A DNA stretch of 64,000 nt from Tetrapyrgos nigripes (GCA_013368315.1 JAACJM010000129.1:1-64000); one strand, 5' to 3'; shown: positions 21,162 through 33,567, counted from the first letter of the stretch. The notes: generated by a model not told the origin, from the sequence alone. Made by a program: numbers and translations.

Positions 21162-23534
21162 ATGCCCACCGTCGCGGTCGACAAGGCAGACCTCTGGGAA
21201 CGACTCGGACAGGAATACTGTAAAAGACTCTCTTTTGTTTCCTGGTTTCATCTCGCTAAATGGTTGATTCAGCGTCCGAGGAGTTTGATGCGCTCTGCTT
21301 CGATTATGGACTGGAATTAGACGAAGATGTACGTCAAGTTCGCAATAAAATCCTTCGAGATATCTAATAGTGTCCACTAGACTACAGAAGAGGTGCAAGA
21401 AGCGATCAAGAAAGGTTTACCAGCGGAACGACCAGTAAGCAAACATAAATCGATAAGTGGAATGGATGGGCCCTTACCTTTGTTCAGCAATTGAAAATAG
21501 AGATCCCTGCAAATAGGTGCGTTATATACCTATGTCTCGAAACTCCCACTAACTCTACCCAGATACGATCTTCTCTGCATCGAGGGCATATCGAGGGCAC
21601 TCAAGGTTTTCCTTGGTAAAGGGGAACCGCCGCATTACAGGCTTGTATATCCGCCGGGAGGCGAATCTGATATCCTCGCACTCTCCGTGAACCCTGAGGT
21701 AGGATCCACTCTTCTTATCTATTTAGAGTAGCACTGAATGCTCTTCAGACCAAGAAAATCAGACCGTTCATCGCTGGTGCCATCCTTCGCAATGTCAAGT
21801 TCACCTCCAGATCCTACGCGTCTTTCATCGATCTCCAGGACAAGCTTCATCAAAATATCTGTCGCCGTAGACAACTGGTGGCAATCGGAACTCATGATCT
21901 CGACACTCTCAAAAGACCTTTCCGATACGAAGCGAAGTCCCCAAAAGACATCAAGTTTGTACCACTGAACAAAGACAAGGCATACACTGCTGAAGAACTC
22001 ATGACTGTGTATGAGGTATGTTCTAGGTTCTTACCTAGCACTACCGATCATTAACACTTTCCCGTAGTCGGACAGGCATCTGTCGCGTTATCTACCTATC
22101 ATACGCGACTCACCTGTCTACCCCATCATTTATGACTCTGAAGACCACGTACTTTCCATGCCTCCAATTATCAACTCTGAGCACAGTAAAATCACGCTGA
22201 ACACAAGGAACGTCTTTATTGATTGCACGGCGACGGATCAGACAAAGCTTGACATTGTGGTCAACATCGTGGCGACTATGTTCTCTGAATACTGCGAAGA
22301 GCCCTTCACGTCGGTATTTTTTTTGACATGTCTGTAGTCTATCTGAGATTCTGACTTCTCCTCTAGAATAGAGCCTGTCAGAGTTGTCCTGCCTGATGGG
22401 ACCTCTCGTGTCTCGCCAGATCTTTCGGAGCGTACTATGCTTGCACACGCAAGCTACGTCAACTCCTGCACTGGCCTTACCCTTCAAGCTGACGGGGTCT
22501 CGAAACTGCTTAGCAAAATGTCACTTTTCCCAACACTCTCTAACACTGACGCGGATGAGATCAGCGTCAACATACCCGCTACAAGACCAGATATCCTCCA
22601 CGAGTGCGACATCATGGAGGATGCGGCTATTGCCTACGGCTTCAATAATCTTCCGCACACTTTCCCTCCGACAAGTACTGTAGGTCAACCTTTAGCTATC
22701 AGTAAATTGTGCGACATTGTCAGGACAGAGTGGGCAATGGCAGGGTGGGTGGAGGCACTCCCACTGACTTTGGTTCGTGTGTTCTTCTCACTCTGGCGGC
22801 TTACAAACCTGATACTGATTTACGTTCCAGTGCTCGCTCGAGGAAAACTTTGATTTTCTCAATCATAAAGACGACGGGAAGACTGCCGTTAAGATTGCCA
22901 ACCCCAAAACCTTGGAGTTCCAGGTTGTCCGCACTACGCTCATTCCCGGACTTCTCAAGACAATTAGAGAAAATCGATCTCATGCCCTACCGATCAAAAC
23001 CTTCGAGACTGGTGATGTTGTCTTCAAGGACACGAAGCGAGAAAGGCAGTCGAGGAATGAGAGGCATGCTGGAGCAGTTTGGTGCAACAAAACTGCAGGG
23101 TTCGAGATCGTACATGGTGTCCTTGATAGAGCAATGAAAATGCTGGAAATTCCGAGAATCAGTGCTACTGATTTCAAAGCCGACACTGGATACTATCTCA
23201 AAGAAACTTCAGGTGAGTGGCTCTCGCTCAAATGGAAGTCGCATATTAATTGATCCATGTGTCTAGATCCATGTACTTCCCGGGCCGCGCTGCAGCCATC
23301 TTTTATCGACCACCACCTCAAAAGCAGCAGACGTCTGCGGTGCGGAAGTTGAAGCATGATCTTGAGGCGGTCATACATACTAGCGACCGTCATGATATCG
23401 AGTTGGGAACGTTGGGCATATTACACCCCACCGTACTGGAGAAATTTGATATCCAATACCCTTGCTCTGCGCTCGAGTTCACCCTGGATCCTTTCAAAAA
23501 GGCTATGCAGAAGATTTGGACCAATGATGAGTAG
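21162..23534 (+). CDS. FRS1: cytosolic phenylalanine-tRNA ligase beta subunit
   Basis: This is the beta chain of PheRS, which carries the B3/B4 editing and tRNA-binding modules. Ten exons are readable, starting 21162..21219. Signature stretches include [20 protein letters not shown] (B1/B3), [26 protein letters not shown], the editing region [19 protein letters not shown] (with GxG replaced as in eukaryotes), [15 protein letters not shown], then [20 protein letters not shown] and the C-terminal [20 protein letters not shown]. One unusual donor, GTCGGT, follows AYC-EEPF at about 22309. One base seems missing near 23269-23271, because the last exon (268 nt) does not fit its phase-1 intron. The length is normal for the family, near 600 aa. 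Its partner FRS2 lies in the same window. Confidence 0.95.
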
Positions 23535-24113
23535 AGTCATATCCTGGTGTAGAAGAATCTAAAGTAATGTAAAATAACGTTGTAGAACTTGATTGGCATT
23601 TTAAAGGCATGGACGCCGGCTTGATCCCCATTATTATAAAAGTGACTAAAACCAATCATTTACAACATGACTTTCGTTTAGCAAATTCGTTGGATATTTC
23701 TCTCAAAGCCTTTGTGGAAGCGAGCTTTCCAGCGATTCCCTTGCCATCTCTTGCCGGAATTTTGGGAAAGGGACTTCGAAAACATAGAGGCAGTCTTAGA
23801 CTCTGATGCTGGCGTAGCCAGCGGTGATGAAGACTAGAAGATGATGCTGCCTCGCGTAGTACAAGGCTCTACTCTACCTAAAGCTTATGCCAAACATGTA
23901 CAAACCTCACAGAACCCCTACTACAACGCCAAACAGCGAAATTAGAGTGAAACTGACCTTACATCATGGAAGAAAAGCGACCAGGGCCACAAGTTGGGAA
24001 ATAAGCTAACATCAATTTCAGCGCACGCCCACCACTCAAAATCCAAAACCTCTAAAATTCAACGACCACTCCACAACAATCCTCCTTCAGCCACAAGCAT
24101 CGCGTCACTCAGA
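23535..24113. other. spacer between FRS1 and MYND gene
   Basis: I see no supported gene. A short plus-strand open stretch (23609-23806) lacks domain features. A possible upstream start for the MYND gene at 23966 hits a stop after 12 codons. Confidence 0.4.
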
Positions 24114-24854
24114 ATGCACTATTATTGTACCCTCTGCGGGCACGCTACTACCCTATGGTGTAGCAGATGCAAAAACACCTGGTATTGCTGCCCAGATCAT
24201 CTGAGAATGGTGAGTGGCAAACGGCTAGGCAAAAGTTCTTAACACTAACGTTACCAATTTGATTGGCATGACTCGTACGAAGGACTGGCCTCGTCATCGA
24301 GACGAATGCGTACCAGCAGCCCAAGAATCTGCCGTTCCTCGTCAAGAAGAAGAACCAGCCGGAGCTGCAGAGGTCACTGTAACTGGTCTACTGCTGGATG
24401 CTGATAAACGTAAGTTGAAAATCTCTTCGATGTGGCTCGTCTCTGGAATATACGAAAACACCCTCTAGATTCCGCTCACCAGATAGACGTCAATTGCCGA
24501 ATCTTGAACAAGCCACTCAATTCTAAAGAGTGTCCTCTTCGCCCCCTACTTCAGCTTTATTTCGGACACGAGCAGCCGGAGAACATTGTATTGACTAAAG
24601 GGTTGAGCGGTCAGAAGCTCCGTTTTCCCTTACAGCTCTGGTACTCTTCAAGTGCGATGCGAAACATGTTTCCCGTCAACTATGTCGTGGAAGAAATAAC
24701 GAACGGTGTAACTGCTAGTATGTGGTATGGGCCTGTAGTCGTTCTGAAGTTTGGCGGTTCTCGTTGTATGGCCTACACAAATGCGGGGCTAATGGATATT
24801 CCCACTCTCGCTGTCTTCTTCCTGCATGACACACCAGAGGACCAGGATACGTGA
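24114..24854 (+). CDS. MYND-type zinc-finger protein
   Basis: The gene is join(24114..24209,24283..24409,24469..24854), 202 aa. The MYND finger occupies residues about 5-41: CTLC, then CSRC, then WYCCPDH and a WPRHRDEC end. This fits the C-x2-C...C-x2-C...C-x3-C/H...H-x3-C pattern, with one Cys replaced by His as in some family members. The C-terminal half (LRPLLQLYFGHEQPENIVL and later VVLKFGG) is a conserved-looking alpha/beta domain of unknown role found in short fungal MYND proteins. MYND fingers bind proline-rich peptides. The start is the first in-frame ATG and truncates nothing of the finger. The frame is intact. Confidence 0.75.
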
Positions 24855-24933
24855 TGTTGGCTTGGCCAACCTCGAACCGGTTGATGATGGTGGATGTACA
24901 CTACCTGCAGCCTCTTGATGGCAAAATTTGGGA

Positions 24934-25320
24934 CTAATTTCTTGACGTTTTGCGAGTGCTTTCTTGTAGAAATTCCCAACTGTATAAAGTGTCATGATAT
25001 TGTAAAGCGTTCTTACATTGCAGGAGGAGTCTATTACCCGGGCTGGGACCAAAAACTGATACGCCGGGGTCCAGGAAGCGTCCCGATGTAGGTTTAAGTA
25101 CATAGTTGTTCTCGGGATGATAGGACTCAAGGAAGACGAGCTGGCGGTTCATAGGTCCGTCGTCGAAGATGATGGTTGCGGATAAGCGACGCGGCTTGGA
25201 CGCGGCAAACCCAGTGACAGACAGTGAGACACGGTCATCAGGTTTTTTATTTATTTTGCCTCCTCTCTTATCGCATATGCCGCTATGATTAGTGCTATTG
25301 CCGCCAGAAAGGCCGCGCAA
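24934..25320 (-). other. unrecognised minus-strand open frame in the MYND-GRC3 gap
   Basis: A minus-strand frame reads FDDGPMNRQLVFLESYHPE and onward with protein-like composition. It may splice on towards 24800, where it would overlap the MYND gene antisense. There is no supported start and no family I know. It could be part of a small antisense gene or a relic. Confidence 0.25.
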
Positions 25321-27802
25321 AATGCCCAGAACACTCCACCAGTGTCTACCCGTACTACATCTTCAACACTACCAACTGAAAAGCCTTCCGAACCGACTAA
25401 AATTCTTAAAAGGAAACAAAACTCTAATCATGACACCTCTTCCCCAAAACCCAAGAAGAAAAAGGCACAAAAGAAGCGTGGGGCACCCCAGGGAAGATAC
25501 TTTCAAGAACCAGACGTCTTCGAAGGGCAGGATGATGTGATTGTCATCGAGTCCGACAAAGGGGATCTTACTGACGAAAGTTCGATGGACCAAGACCCGG
25601 TTATTGCTGATGTCGATGTGGGAGAGAGTGTAGCGCTGAAGAGTAGAGCATGGTCACCCAGTCGTCCAGTGAATGACTCGTCAGACGACGAAGGTATTGG
25701 ACCTTCTTCCAAACCTTCACAGTTGCATCAAAGTGCTGTCGGGTCATCGTCCGTTCTATCAACATTTCATCCTATACCAGACCAGAATCTCTTTTACTTG
25801 ACTCTGGATGAAACACTATTGCTAGGGGTTTCATGTTTGTCACCGAGCACATTATTCACTTTACACGGAGGAGAAACGATCGCGTTTGTAGGAACGTATC
25901 GACTGACGGTCCTCAGTGGTTGTCTTTCTTTCTGTGGCCTCACTCTGCATGCATCTCCGAAACCACATCGTGTTTTCGCTCCTCGCTCGTCTCCGCTGCC
26001 CATTCTCGAAGCATGTCTCAGCGTAGAGTCTTCGTCATGGAAGCCGGCTTCCGTCCCTGATCATCTTCGAGATATTATGGAGAACTCAGACACCGTATTC
26101 ATACTGCAGGAGCTGAGAACGAATGTGGAAGGGCTGGGTGCCGTATGTAAGACATTTGACAACGTTTTCCGGCCCTCCAGACTCGACACTGTCGGCTCCC
26201 TGGACTTGCGGGTCACTGGTGTTCATATGGTAAGTTATTTACGTGTCAAAGTTGTCCGCATATTCACGATAGCTCCTAGGTCCCGGATGCCTCCAAATAC
26301 ATACATCCATTCGTTATTCCACATTCCTGGGACGTTGCCCTGAATGTTCCTTTACCTGATGCTACGGATTCCGTTGCCACCCTTATGCCCCCTGTTCACC
26401 TTGTCAAAGGTCCAAAAAAGTCTGGGAAAAGTACATTTGCCAAGACACTGCTGAATCGGCTCTTGCAAAGGTGAGATTGTAATTAGTCCTAGATGTTCTT
26501 ACGTCTAATTCCTGTATAGGTACCACAGGGTTGCATACTTGGAATGTGATATTGGACAGTCCGAGTTCACCCCTGGTGGTATAGTAGCGTTGAATATAAT
26601 TGAGCAACCTGTCTTTGGTGAGCTCTTCCTGTTAGTAGTGTCTCAGTTTTGGTGAAGATGACCGCTTTTCCTTGATTGCAGGTCCGCCTTTCACGCATCC
26701 TACCCTCCCCAATCAAGCGCACTTCATTGGTGCACTGACACCTCGAACATCACCTTCTCATTATCTCGCAGCTATACAATCGTTGTTGCAGTACTATCGT
26801 CTTGATGTGCAAACACCAGTGGATGCAGCTTCTTCTATGGAGCAGAATGGTCGAATCACTCGTACCATCCCACTCGTAGTGAACACCATGGGCTGGGCAA
26901 AAGGTCTCGGCGCAGATCTCACAGCGAAGATAGAGGACATAGTCCAGCCTACCCATGTGTTCGAGTTCGAAGCGCCAGTTTATGATGGAGGTTGGATCAA
27001 TGTGACTCCTACCAATGGGAATCTATCTGTGGAAGGATATGGAACACCACCCCGCCAACAGCTCATGCTCGAGCCCATTACACCGTCAGCGAACTACTCA
27101 GCCGTGGATCATCGGATAATAACACTTCTGTCCTACTTTTATGCAATTTTTCCTGTACAAGAATCCGGCTGGGATGATTTTGCTCATGATCTGACGGAAG
27201 GCCTTCACCAAATAACCGCCTCTGCTTGGAATGTCTCCCTTCCACTTTGCGCAATGCCTCCATTTGAGGTGGATGTCTCTTCGGTTATAGACAAGGTCTA
27301 TTTATCTGGAGTCGGCTCGGAGGATGTGGTGTCCTCGGAGATTGAACGTGTCTTAAATGGGGCAGTGGTAGGACTGGTCTCATGCGAATCGGGGACTCTC
27401 GAAAATGATGGAATGGACCCAGGCCACAATGAAATAGCAACGGATGGTACCCCTACGACTGGGATTCCCTATTTTCAAGGTTCAATCGTACCATCTCCTT
27501 TGACTTCAATAACCCACGGACTTGCTCTTATACGCTCGGTTTCACTGGGAGGATCATCCTTACACGTTCTGACACCAGTTCCATCGAAGTTATTGGCCAG
27601 GACACGCGTGCTTGTAAAGGGAGAGATGGAATTACCGGTGTGGGGATTGTTGGATTTCCGCAGTTGGGATAAAGATGATGACGGCACAGTTGCTGGGGTA
27701 TCGAGAGGCAAGGTACCGTATCTACAGTGGGGTAAAGGGGAAGGGTTGGGTGCAGAAAAACGAAGGGTAAGGAGGAATCTAATGCGAAAGGCTCAGATGT
27801 AG
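25285..27802 (+). CDS. GRC3: polynucleotide 5'-hydroxyl kinase Grc3 (NOL9 family)
   Basis: The gene is join(25285..26229,26280..26470,26520..26617,26682..27802), 784 aa. Grc3 is the Clp1-family RNA kinase that, with Las1, processes the ITS2 of pre-rRNA in the nucleolus. A basic N-terminal tail (KPKKKKAQKKRG) fits nuclear targeting, and an acidic linker follows. The P-loop GPKKSGKST lies at residues 359-367, followed by YLECDIGQSEFTPGG (Walker A' region typical of Clp1/Grc3) and VVNTMGWAKGLG. The C-terminal domain is present and the length is normal. All phases fit and no frameshift is seen. Confidence 0.92.
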
Positions 27803-27889
27803 ACCTATCTAGCGAATTGCAGACTTTATTATGCATTGAAGATGGTCCCTGATCTAGCTGTGTATGTGTACTATATCATTTATGTCCCA

Positions 27890-27971
27890 GGGCACTTGGC
27901 ACAGTTGGTAGCGCGCACGCTTCGCAAATCTGACTTGCGTGAGGTCAGGAGTTCGACTCTCCTAGTGTCCA
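27890..27971 (+). tRNA. tRNA-Ala (anticodon CGC) with a 9 nt intron
   Basis: The 82 nt gene folds into a full cloverleaf: acceptor GGGCACT/AGTGTCC, D arm GCAC-AGTTGGTA-GCGC, anticodon stem CACGC/GCGTG, variable AGGTC, T arm AGGAG-TTCGACT-CTCCT, discriminator A. The anticodon loop has 16 nt (TTCGCAAATCTGACTT), which fits a 7 nt loop plus a 9 nt intron after position 37. The anticodon would be CGC. Position 3 is G and position 70 is U, the classic alanine identity pair. One D-stem mismatch (A12-C23) is present. A T-rich stretch, TTGTTTTTTGTTTC, follows at about 27985, suiting Pol III termination. Confidence 0.88.
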
Positions 27972-27984
27972 ATACGGATGTAAC

Positions 27985-28000
27985 ATTGTTTTTTGTTTCA
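27985..28000 (+). terminator. Pol III T-run after tRNA-Ala
   Basis: A run TTGTTTTTTGTTT begins about 14 nt after the tRNA 3' end, the usual signal for RNA polymerase III release. Confidence 0.5.
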
Positions 28001-28054
28001 GAATCCATCTGCTGCCACCCTTCAAAACTGAAAACTGGACTATAGTTCTATTGA

Positions 28055-28478
28055 TTAGCCCTGTCCTTCCGTTGGTGATTTTGCCTCTGCAACTCCATCA
28101 GGATGGCATTCTTTCCAACAGCGCAATTCTTGTTTCCATAACTCCTTCACACACGGTTTGCAGCTTGATCCACAGCACTCCCATGGTGGAGGCTCAATCG
28201 GAGGCTCGGAGGCTTTGGCCTGTGATAGTGTAGTAGTATCAGCATGCTAGAGCACAATAATGAGAGGAGGCAGAGTCTGACGGCATTCAAGAGTTCTTCC
28301 AGCCGCGTGGGGCCAAACGTCCCTTAGTCTTCAGGCTAGCAAGGTAAGGAGAGCGTTCCAGGCATTCTTCCTCGGTGAGCATCGTCGTCGTTGATAAGGT
28401 TCCGATGGTCGTTGTTTGATTACACGTGTTCGCACTGGTCTCTTTGTCCTTGGAATTCTTGGAATAATATTCGTGCAT
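28055..28478 (-). CDS. small oxidoreductase-like domain protein
   Basis: The gene is complement(join(28055..28219,28282..28478)), about 120 aa. The second exon carries the Cys signature PWECCGSSCKPCVKELWKQEL, characteristic of the fungal 'oxidoreductase-like' N-terminal domain (PF09791), found in small, probably mitochondrial proteins of uncertain role. The first exon gives a Thr-rich leader, then a stretch that becomes GPTRLEELLNA only if one base is added in the TTT run at about 28315-28317. Its 197 nt length also calls for one more base before a phase-0 intron. The donor GTCAGA is weak. The second exon is secure; the first is moderately so. Confidence 0.7.
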
Positions 28479-28648
28479 TATATATGTATCCGAGAACAGA
28501 TATTAAAGAGTGCTGCTAGATAATCGCAAAGCTAGGTTGAAACCCGGAGTAGAAAAAACTGAGATACATGTACCAAATTCAAAGAAAGCAAGCAGTAGCA
28601 CTACCAATATATCATACAGACAATGTCACCAACAGTCGCAGAAAAGAT

Positions 28649-31185
28649 TCAAGGCAATCCTTGTTGCAAGACCTTGAGTTCCGCGAGCCTCCTTCTCATC
28701 GCCTTTTCCGTAGGCGTAGGAGGCACCATGCGTGCTAGAGCAGCACTGTATAACTCTGAGTACTCGATTTAGAAGCAAAACTTCATGAAGATGCTCACCC
28801 AAATAGCGTGCAAAGACCTCCAAATCGGAGAACCCATGCGACTCCGTTCTTCCCGTAATACGTAGACTCATCCATAGGCGCTGTTGTTCCCCCGTTTCCA
28901 TCCACGATACGGAAGATAACACTAGTAACAAGTGCCACCTGCAATGAATCCAAATAAATTTCCATGTGGAGTAAGCGGCGTAAGTGTGACTTACCACGAA
29001 CTGTGGCATTACTATCGCAAGATTGTGAACCCCTAAGATAGTTCCACCAGCAACTTCCTTCTGGGCAGGAACGTCCTCGGCGGAAGACTCGAGGTCGTCA
29101 TGAGAACGCCGGCGAAGCAAGGGTTGTCTTTCATGTGTGGAACGAAGTCCAGGGTTGGATACTGTTCGAATGTGTGCCTGCCTTGGTCGCTCCGCCGGTG
29201 TAACAGATGACATTTCTTTCAGAAGCTCGGGGAAATTGAGCATGCGACACTAACTGTGATGAGCGAGACTAACCTCCATTATGATGGCGAAAGGAGCCCA
29301 CATTGCAACTGCCCAGCAGATACCCACAAGAGCAATGAACACGGTGGCCTGATAGGAAACTCAATCTTGATATACACTAGCAGTAGAGTCCGGTAACAAA
29401 CCTCGACGGCTGTCTTCACAAAGAAGGTCATGAAGGTCAGGAAACTGAAGAACAGCAATGCGCCAGTCCAAATGTTACGCAAAAGGAAAGGCGTCATGGG
29501 TAGACGTAGAGGCTTGCCCTTCTGAGCTGCCTCAGCCCTCCACCGACGGACCATGTCTCTCAAACGAGAGGTCTCAGCATCTTCATCGATATCATTCTTA
29601 TGGCCCTGCAAACGACGGTCACGACTGGCCAAATGAGGGAGGACGGTTCCAGCAACGACAGCCACTATGATGAGAACTGTTAGATTCAATGTCAACTATG
29701 AAAAAGGAGCAACGCCTACCTATACTATATAGAAGCATGGCAAATTCACCCCTGCGCGTTGCCTCATCAGCATCTGGTTCTTTACCCTCTTCCTGGGCGA
29801 TGATCTGACCCATGTAAGTGGTTCTGGAAGGCAATATATCAGTGCAGAACGTGGGTTCCGAGAAGTACATACGAGTAAAAGAGGAAGGGGAACCTGTAAT
29901 CAAGTCAATGATTGATTTACACTTTGACTATACAAACACTGACCATCCCATGAAAGCAAAAAATTGCACATAACAGACGCGTCTTATAGGCTTCGGTAAG
30001 TTCAAGATAGCAGACTTGATGTTGGCTACTACGTCAGCAAACTTGCTGGAATAAAGAAGTGAGGTCAGCTCAAATCTGCAAAAGATCAACTCAGAGCTAC
30101 CTCTCCTCATCACCACTGACAGCCCGTTCCCGTTCCCGCTCCTCGTGAAGGGCGCAGGTAATCCACACTGTCACCACTAAAATGACCATACACAGGATAC
30201 AGAATTTGCGGAACTGTTTTCCGCCCACCAGGTTCAGAATGGGAATCTTGTCCAGTTCGAGAAAACCTTGTCGTCGTATATGAGCATCGGTTAGAAAGAG
30301 ATACGCAACAACGTACCAAATCCAAACCCAATAATATTGCCAGCATGGGTCATACGCCCATGCCATGCATTCCCTGCGTTGAGTTGTGAAGCAGGCGTTA
30401 TGTCCAGCAGTAGGTTTCGGAGGGATGCTTGTAGTCCATTGAGAGCAAAGTCCAGAAGATAGAACGCGAAAACTGCAAATCCGATAGCGGTATTGGCAAC
30501 CTAAAGTCCATAAGTCTCAGTAATCGGCAAGTCTCAAGGTACTCATGAAACTTACCTGTCTATTCCGCCTCTCATCCCAATCACCAGCACCAACCCCAAA
30601 GAGATCGACGAAGAATGCAGCAAGTGCTTCACAGTACGCGAGGATGAAGGTCGAAATGACGAGTACAACAGTAGCGAGGACTACCCAATATCGGCGGCGA
30701 TATTTGGAATTCGACGAATCGGATATAGCACCTGTGGAACACGCGTCAGAGTTTTGTCTTGCAAGCGGACAGAATACCAGTTACCAATGACTGGCTGCGC
30801 GACCAGCCCACTGATTGGTCCAGCAAGCCATACGAGAGACGTGACCTGTTCACTAATACCGAGAGACAAGAGGAAGGGAGTTCCGTAACTGCAGAGTTCG
30901 AGTCAGCGATTGCAATAGTCATTCCCGAACATTGACCGAAGCATACCCAAGCTCAACTGTCCAAACAATCTGTGCTCCAAGCATGGATATACTGAGAGTA
31001 ATGAGATCCCATGTTGTCAGGCTGCGTTTGACTGGGTTCGTATTCGTGGCAGGCTTGCCGCCTTCTTGGTCTGGAACTTGGGTGACGCTGGAGTTGTCAC
31101 TTAAAGACTGCTGTGGTCGTGCAGGTCGGTTGGGCCAAGCAATCTGGCTGGTAGGATCTTCATTGTCAGGCGCTGGTGGCAGCAT
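28649..31185 (-). CDS. sucrose/alpha-glucoside-type sugar:H+ symporter (GPH/SUT family)
   Basis: Thirteen short exons encode a 12-helix transporter. TWDLITLSISMLGAQIVWTV begins helix 1, EQVTSLVWLAGPISGLVAQP and GAISDSSNSKYRRRYW form the helix 2-3 loop with the RRR motif, and GNIIGFGFG marks helix 5. A large central loop (VRRWRAEAAQKGKP) and helices FLLRNIWTGALLFF, WAVAMWAPFAIIMEFLKEMS and ILGVHNLAIVMPQFVV follow. This layout is that of SUT-like glycoside-pentoside-hexuronide carriers such as fission yeast Sut1. Substrate is inferred only. The first in-frame ATG (31185) follows an upstream GTG frame and is chosen as start. All exon phases I checked fit, so this gene is free of the indels seen in its neighbours. 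Confidence 0.85.
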
Positions 31186-31496
31186 TGGTACAAGCAGGAT
31201 GCTCAAAGCGCATGCGCGCAAAACCGAAATAGCGCGGCTCGGAATCGTCACCTCCGCTCAAGTGCCTCCCGCCTAGCCTCAGCCTTAAGTATTTAAATTT
31301 GACAAGTAAGGAGACCTTGTTTGCTATATAGATGCCATACATTGAACGATGTAATGATACACGAGAGATGGTAATTGAGGCGACTGTCCTAATGTGAAAA
31401 CAACAGAGCGACAAGGAAAACATTGATAATAAACATACATAACGAATCACTGTGGTGTTACAGAACACTTGTGTACAACGAATGGGAAAGAAGACA

Positions 31497-33422
31497 TCAA
31501 CCACGGTATGAAGACGTAGACATCCCTCGTCTGTGACCAACGGCCAGCGAATCCAGACTAGGCTTTGAAAGGGTATGGAGACCCCCCATACGTCGTGATG
31601 TTGTATTATCAGGTTTTGGAGGTGGTTCGGGGAACTGTGCATACTGGCTTGGGGGTCCAGTAAAGCTCGCCGGTTCCTCGAATGTACTGTTCGCATATGG
31701 ATGGGAGATCGATCCGGGTGAGAGTGAATTAGAAACCGAGGAAGAGCGACTGAGAACGGGCTGATGTGATCGGGAAGACGCGGATGTAGTCGTCGTCCCG
31801 TTACGCGCACGGCCTGCTGAACGGGCCTCATTGAGACCTTCTAGAGAAGCCGGAGAACGTAACTGCGACGCAGATATTGACGGTCGCAGTTTTTTAGGAG
31901 TAGATGTGCCAGGGGACGTGAATACATTCAGCGATGAAATGCTATCGGCGTTGGCATTGTGCCCCGAACCGTTCACTGAACGGTTATCAGTGGAAGCACT
32001 CTCACTCCGATTTCGGCGCATGTACTTTTCCATGGCATCTGCATCTCGTTCTCGTACGCGGGAAGCGAGCTGAGACAACGCCGAAGAGGGATTGGCGGGA
32101 GGATTTAATGAGCCAGGGAAAGAGGAAGTATTGGAATGGTTGTAAGAGTGAGGTAGATGCGATTGCAACACTGCGGATGAGGAAGGAGATGAAGAAGTTG
32201 ACAAGGAGCTTTGACTACGAGGAGCGGCGAGTCCGTTAGGTTCAAGGTCGCCGCTGTCTGATGTTGCTGTTGTTCGACTGGTTCCAGATCCACTGCGGAG
32301 CCGAGGGGCAGGGGATAGAGCGTCGCGTGACCGAGCATGTCCATTGATTGGTATGGGAGGAATATTGCTCATTTCACTGCCTCGACTTGCAGCTTGCGCG
32401 AAAACTGCTCGTCGAGACTTTTTATTGTTCTCAAATTGTATTCGAGCGGTATCTTCTAGAGTTTCCTTTGTGCTGAATCTGTGAAGACGTTAGAATCAAG
32501 ACAGGAATTGGGGTTAACAATTCGTACGAGTAAGCATAATCGGTAGCTGTGAAGCCATCGTCGTTTCGAGCAGAGAACTGGCAACCACGTTCTATCAGAA
32601 GTTGCACAACCTTGAGGGAAAGAATGAAATGAGCGGAAAGGCTAAAAATATGGATTTTTGAGTTTGAATACCCACAGGTATGTGACCCCAAGCACTAGCG
32701 CTAATGAGATAATTAGCACAGGGGGACAAGGTATAGCGGAAGAATGCACATACTAATGAAGTGGAGTATTCCCTTCGCTATCTGCAAGGTCATAATCGGC
32801 ACCCAGGTCACATAGCATCTAAGGGTCGGAAACGGAAGGAAGAATTAGGGTCATTGAAACTGGGACGGAAAGGTCGTACGAACCCGGACTAGCTCCTCGT
32901 CACCCTTTTGCGCAGCAAGGTGAAGGGGTGTTTTTCCATGGCTATTGGGCCAATCCAGCGTATGAGGGTACCGGTCGAAATAGAGACGGGTCATCCGAAG
33001 AGCAGCTCCTTTGGAATCATGATTGCTTGCAGCATACGGTGTTGTGACAAATGCTTTCTGGTCTGCCAGCAGCATTGGAATGATATTATTTTCGCTGTCC
33101 TATTTGTTGCAATTGGAAAAGATAAGAAGATGGAAGGATGGTGTGGCGGCGCAACGCACCTTGCTGCATTCATGGTCGTCATGTCCATTTGTTAGCAGAA
33201 ACTCGAATGTTTCCTCATTCCCCAACACTGCAGCCCAAGCAAGAGATGTGTAGCGACGATATGATGGATCTGGATTGCGCTGGTCGGTTCTTTGTACGAG
33301 CCTCTTGACGAGGAAGAGATTGTTTTCTGAAGGACTGTGAGCGACAAAAGGAAGAAGGAACGAAAGAAGGACGGACCTTTGACAGCCCGACGTAGACGTG
33401 CAGTAGTGTCCTTCTCAGCCAT
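31497..33422 (-). CDS. ankyrin-repeat protein, Avo2-like
   Basis: About eight exons. The N-terminus MAEKDTTARLRRAVKENNL leads directly into ankyrin repeats: TSLAWAAVLGNEETFEFLL, KTPLHLAAQKGDEELVRML, NTPLHYASAWGHIPVVQLL and a final ARNDDGFTATDYAYS. A roughly 290 aa Ser/Thr/Pro-rich low-complexity tail follows, with many SRSSSVSNS-type phospho-like sites. The start and repeat spacing resemble yeast Avo2, a TORC2-associated ankyrin protein, but ankyrin proteins are hard to assign by eye. It has no signal peptide or membrane segment. It is divergent from the STEEP1-like gene with 145 bp between starts. The frame is intact. Confidence 0.75.
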
Positions 33423-33567
33423 ACGGGGGCAAGGATCAAAAAGTAGAAAGGCAAGAATGGAAGTCTCGCTAATTGTAGGCTTCAGGGACTACGTCATGTG
33501 ACCACTCATCCACCGCACTGCATTCCCCTCTTTTAAGTTTCGACGACCGTCGGACGACGGCAGTATT

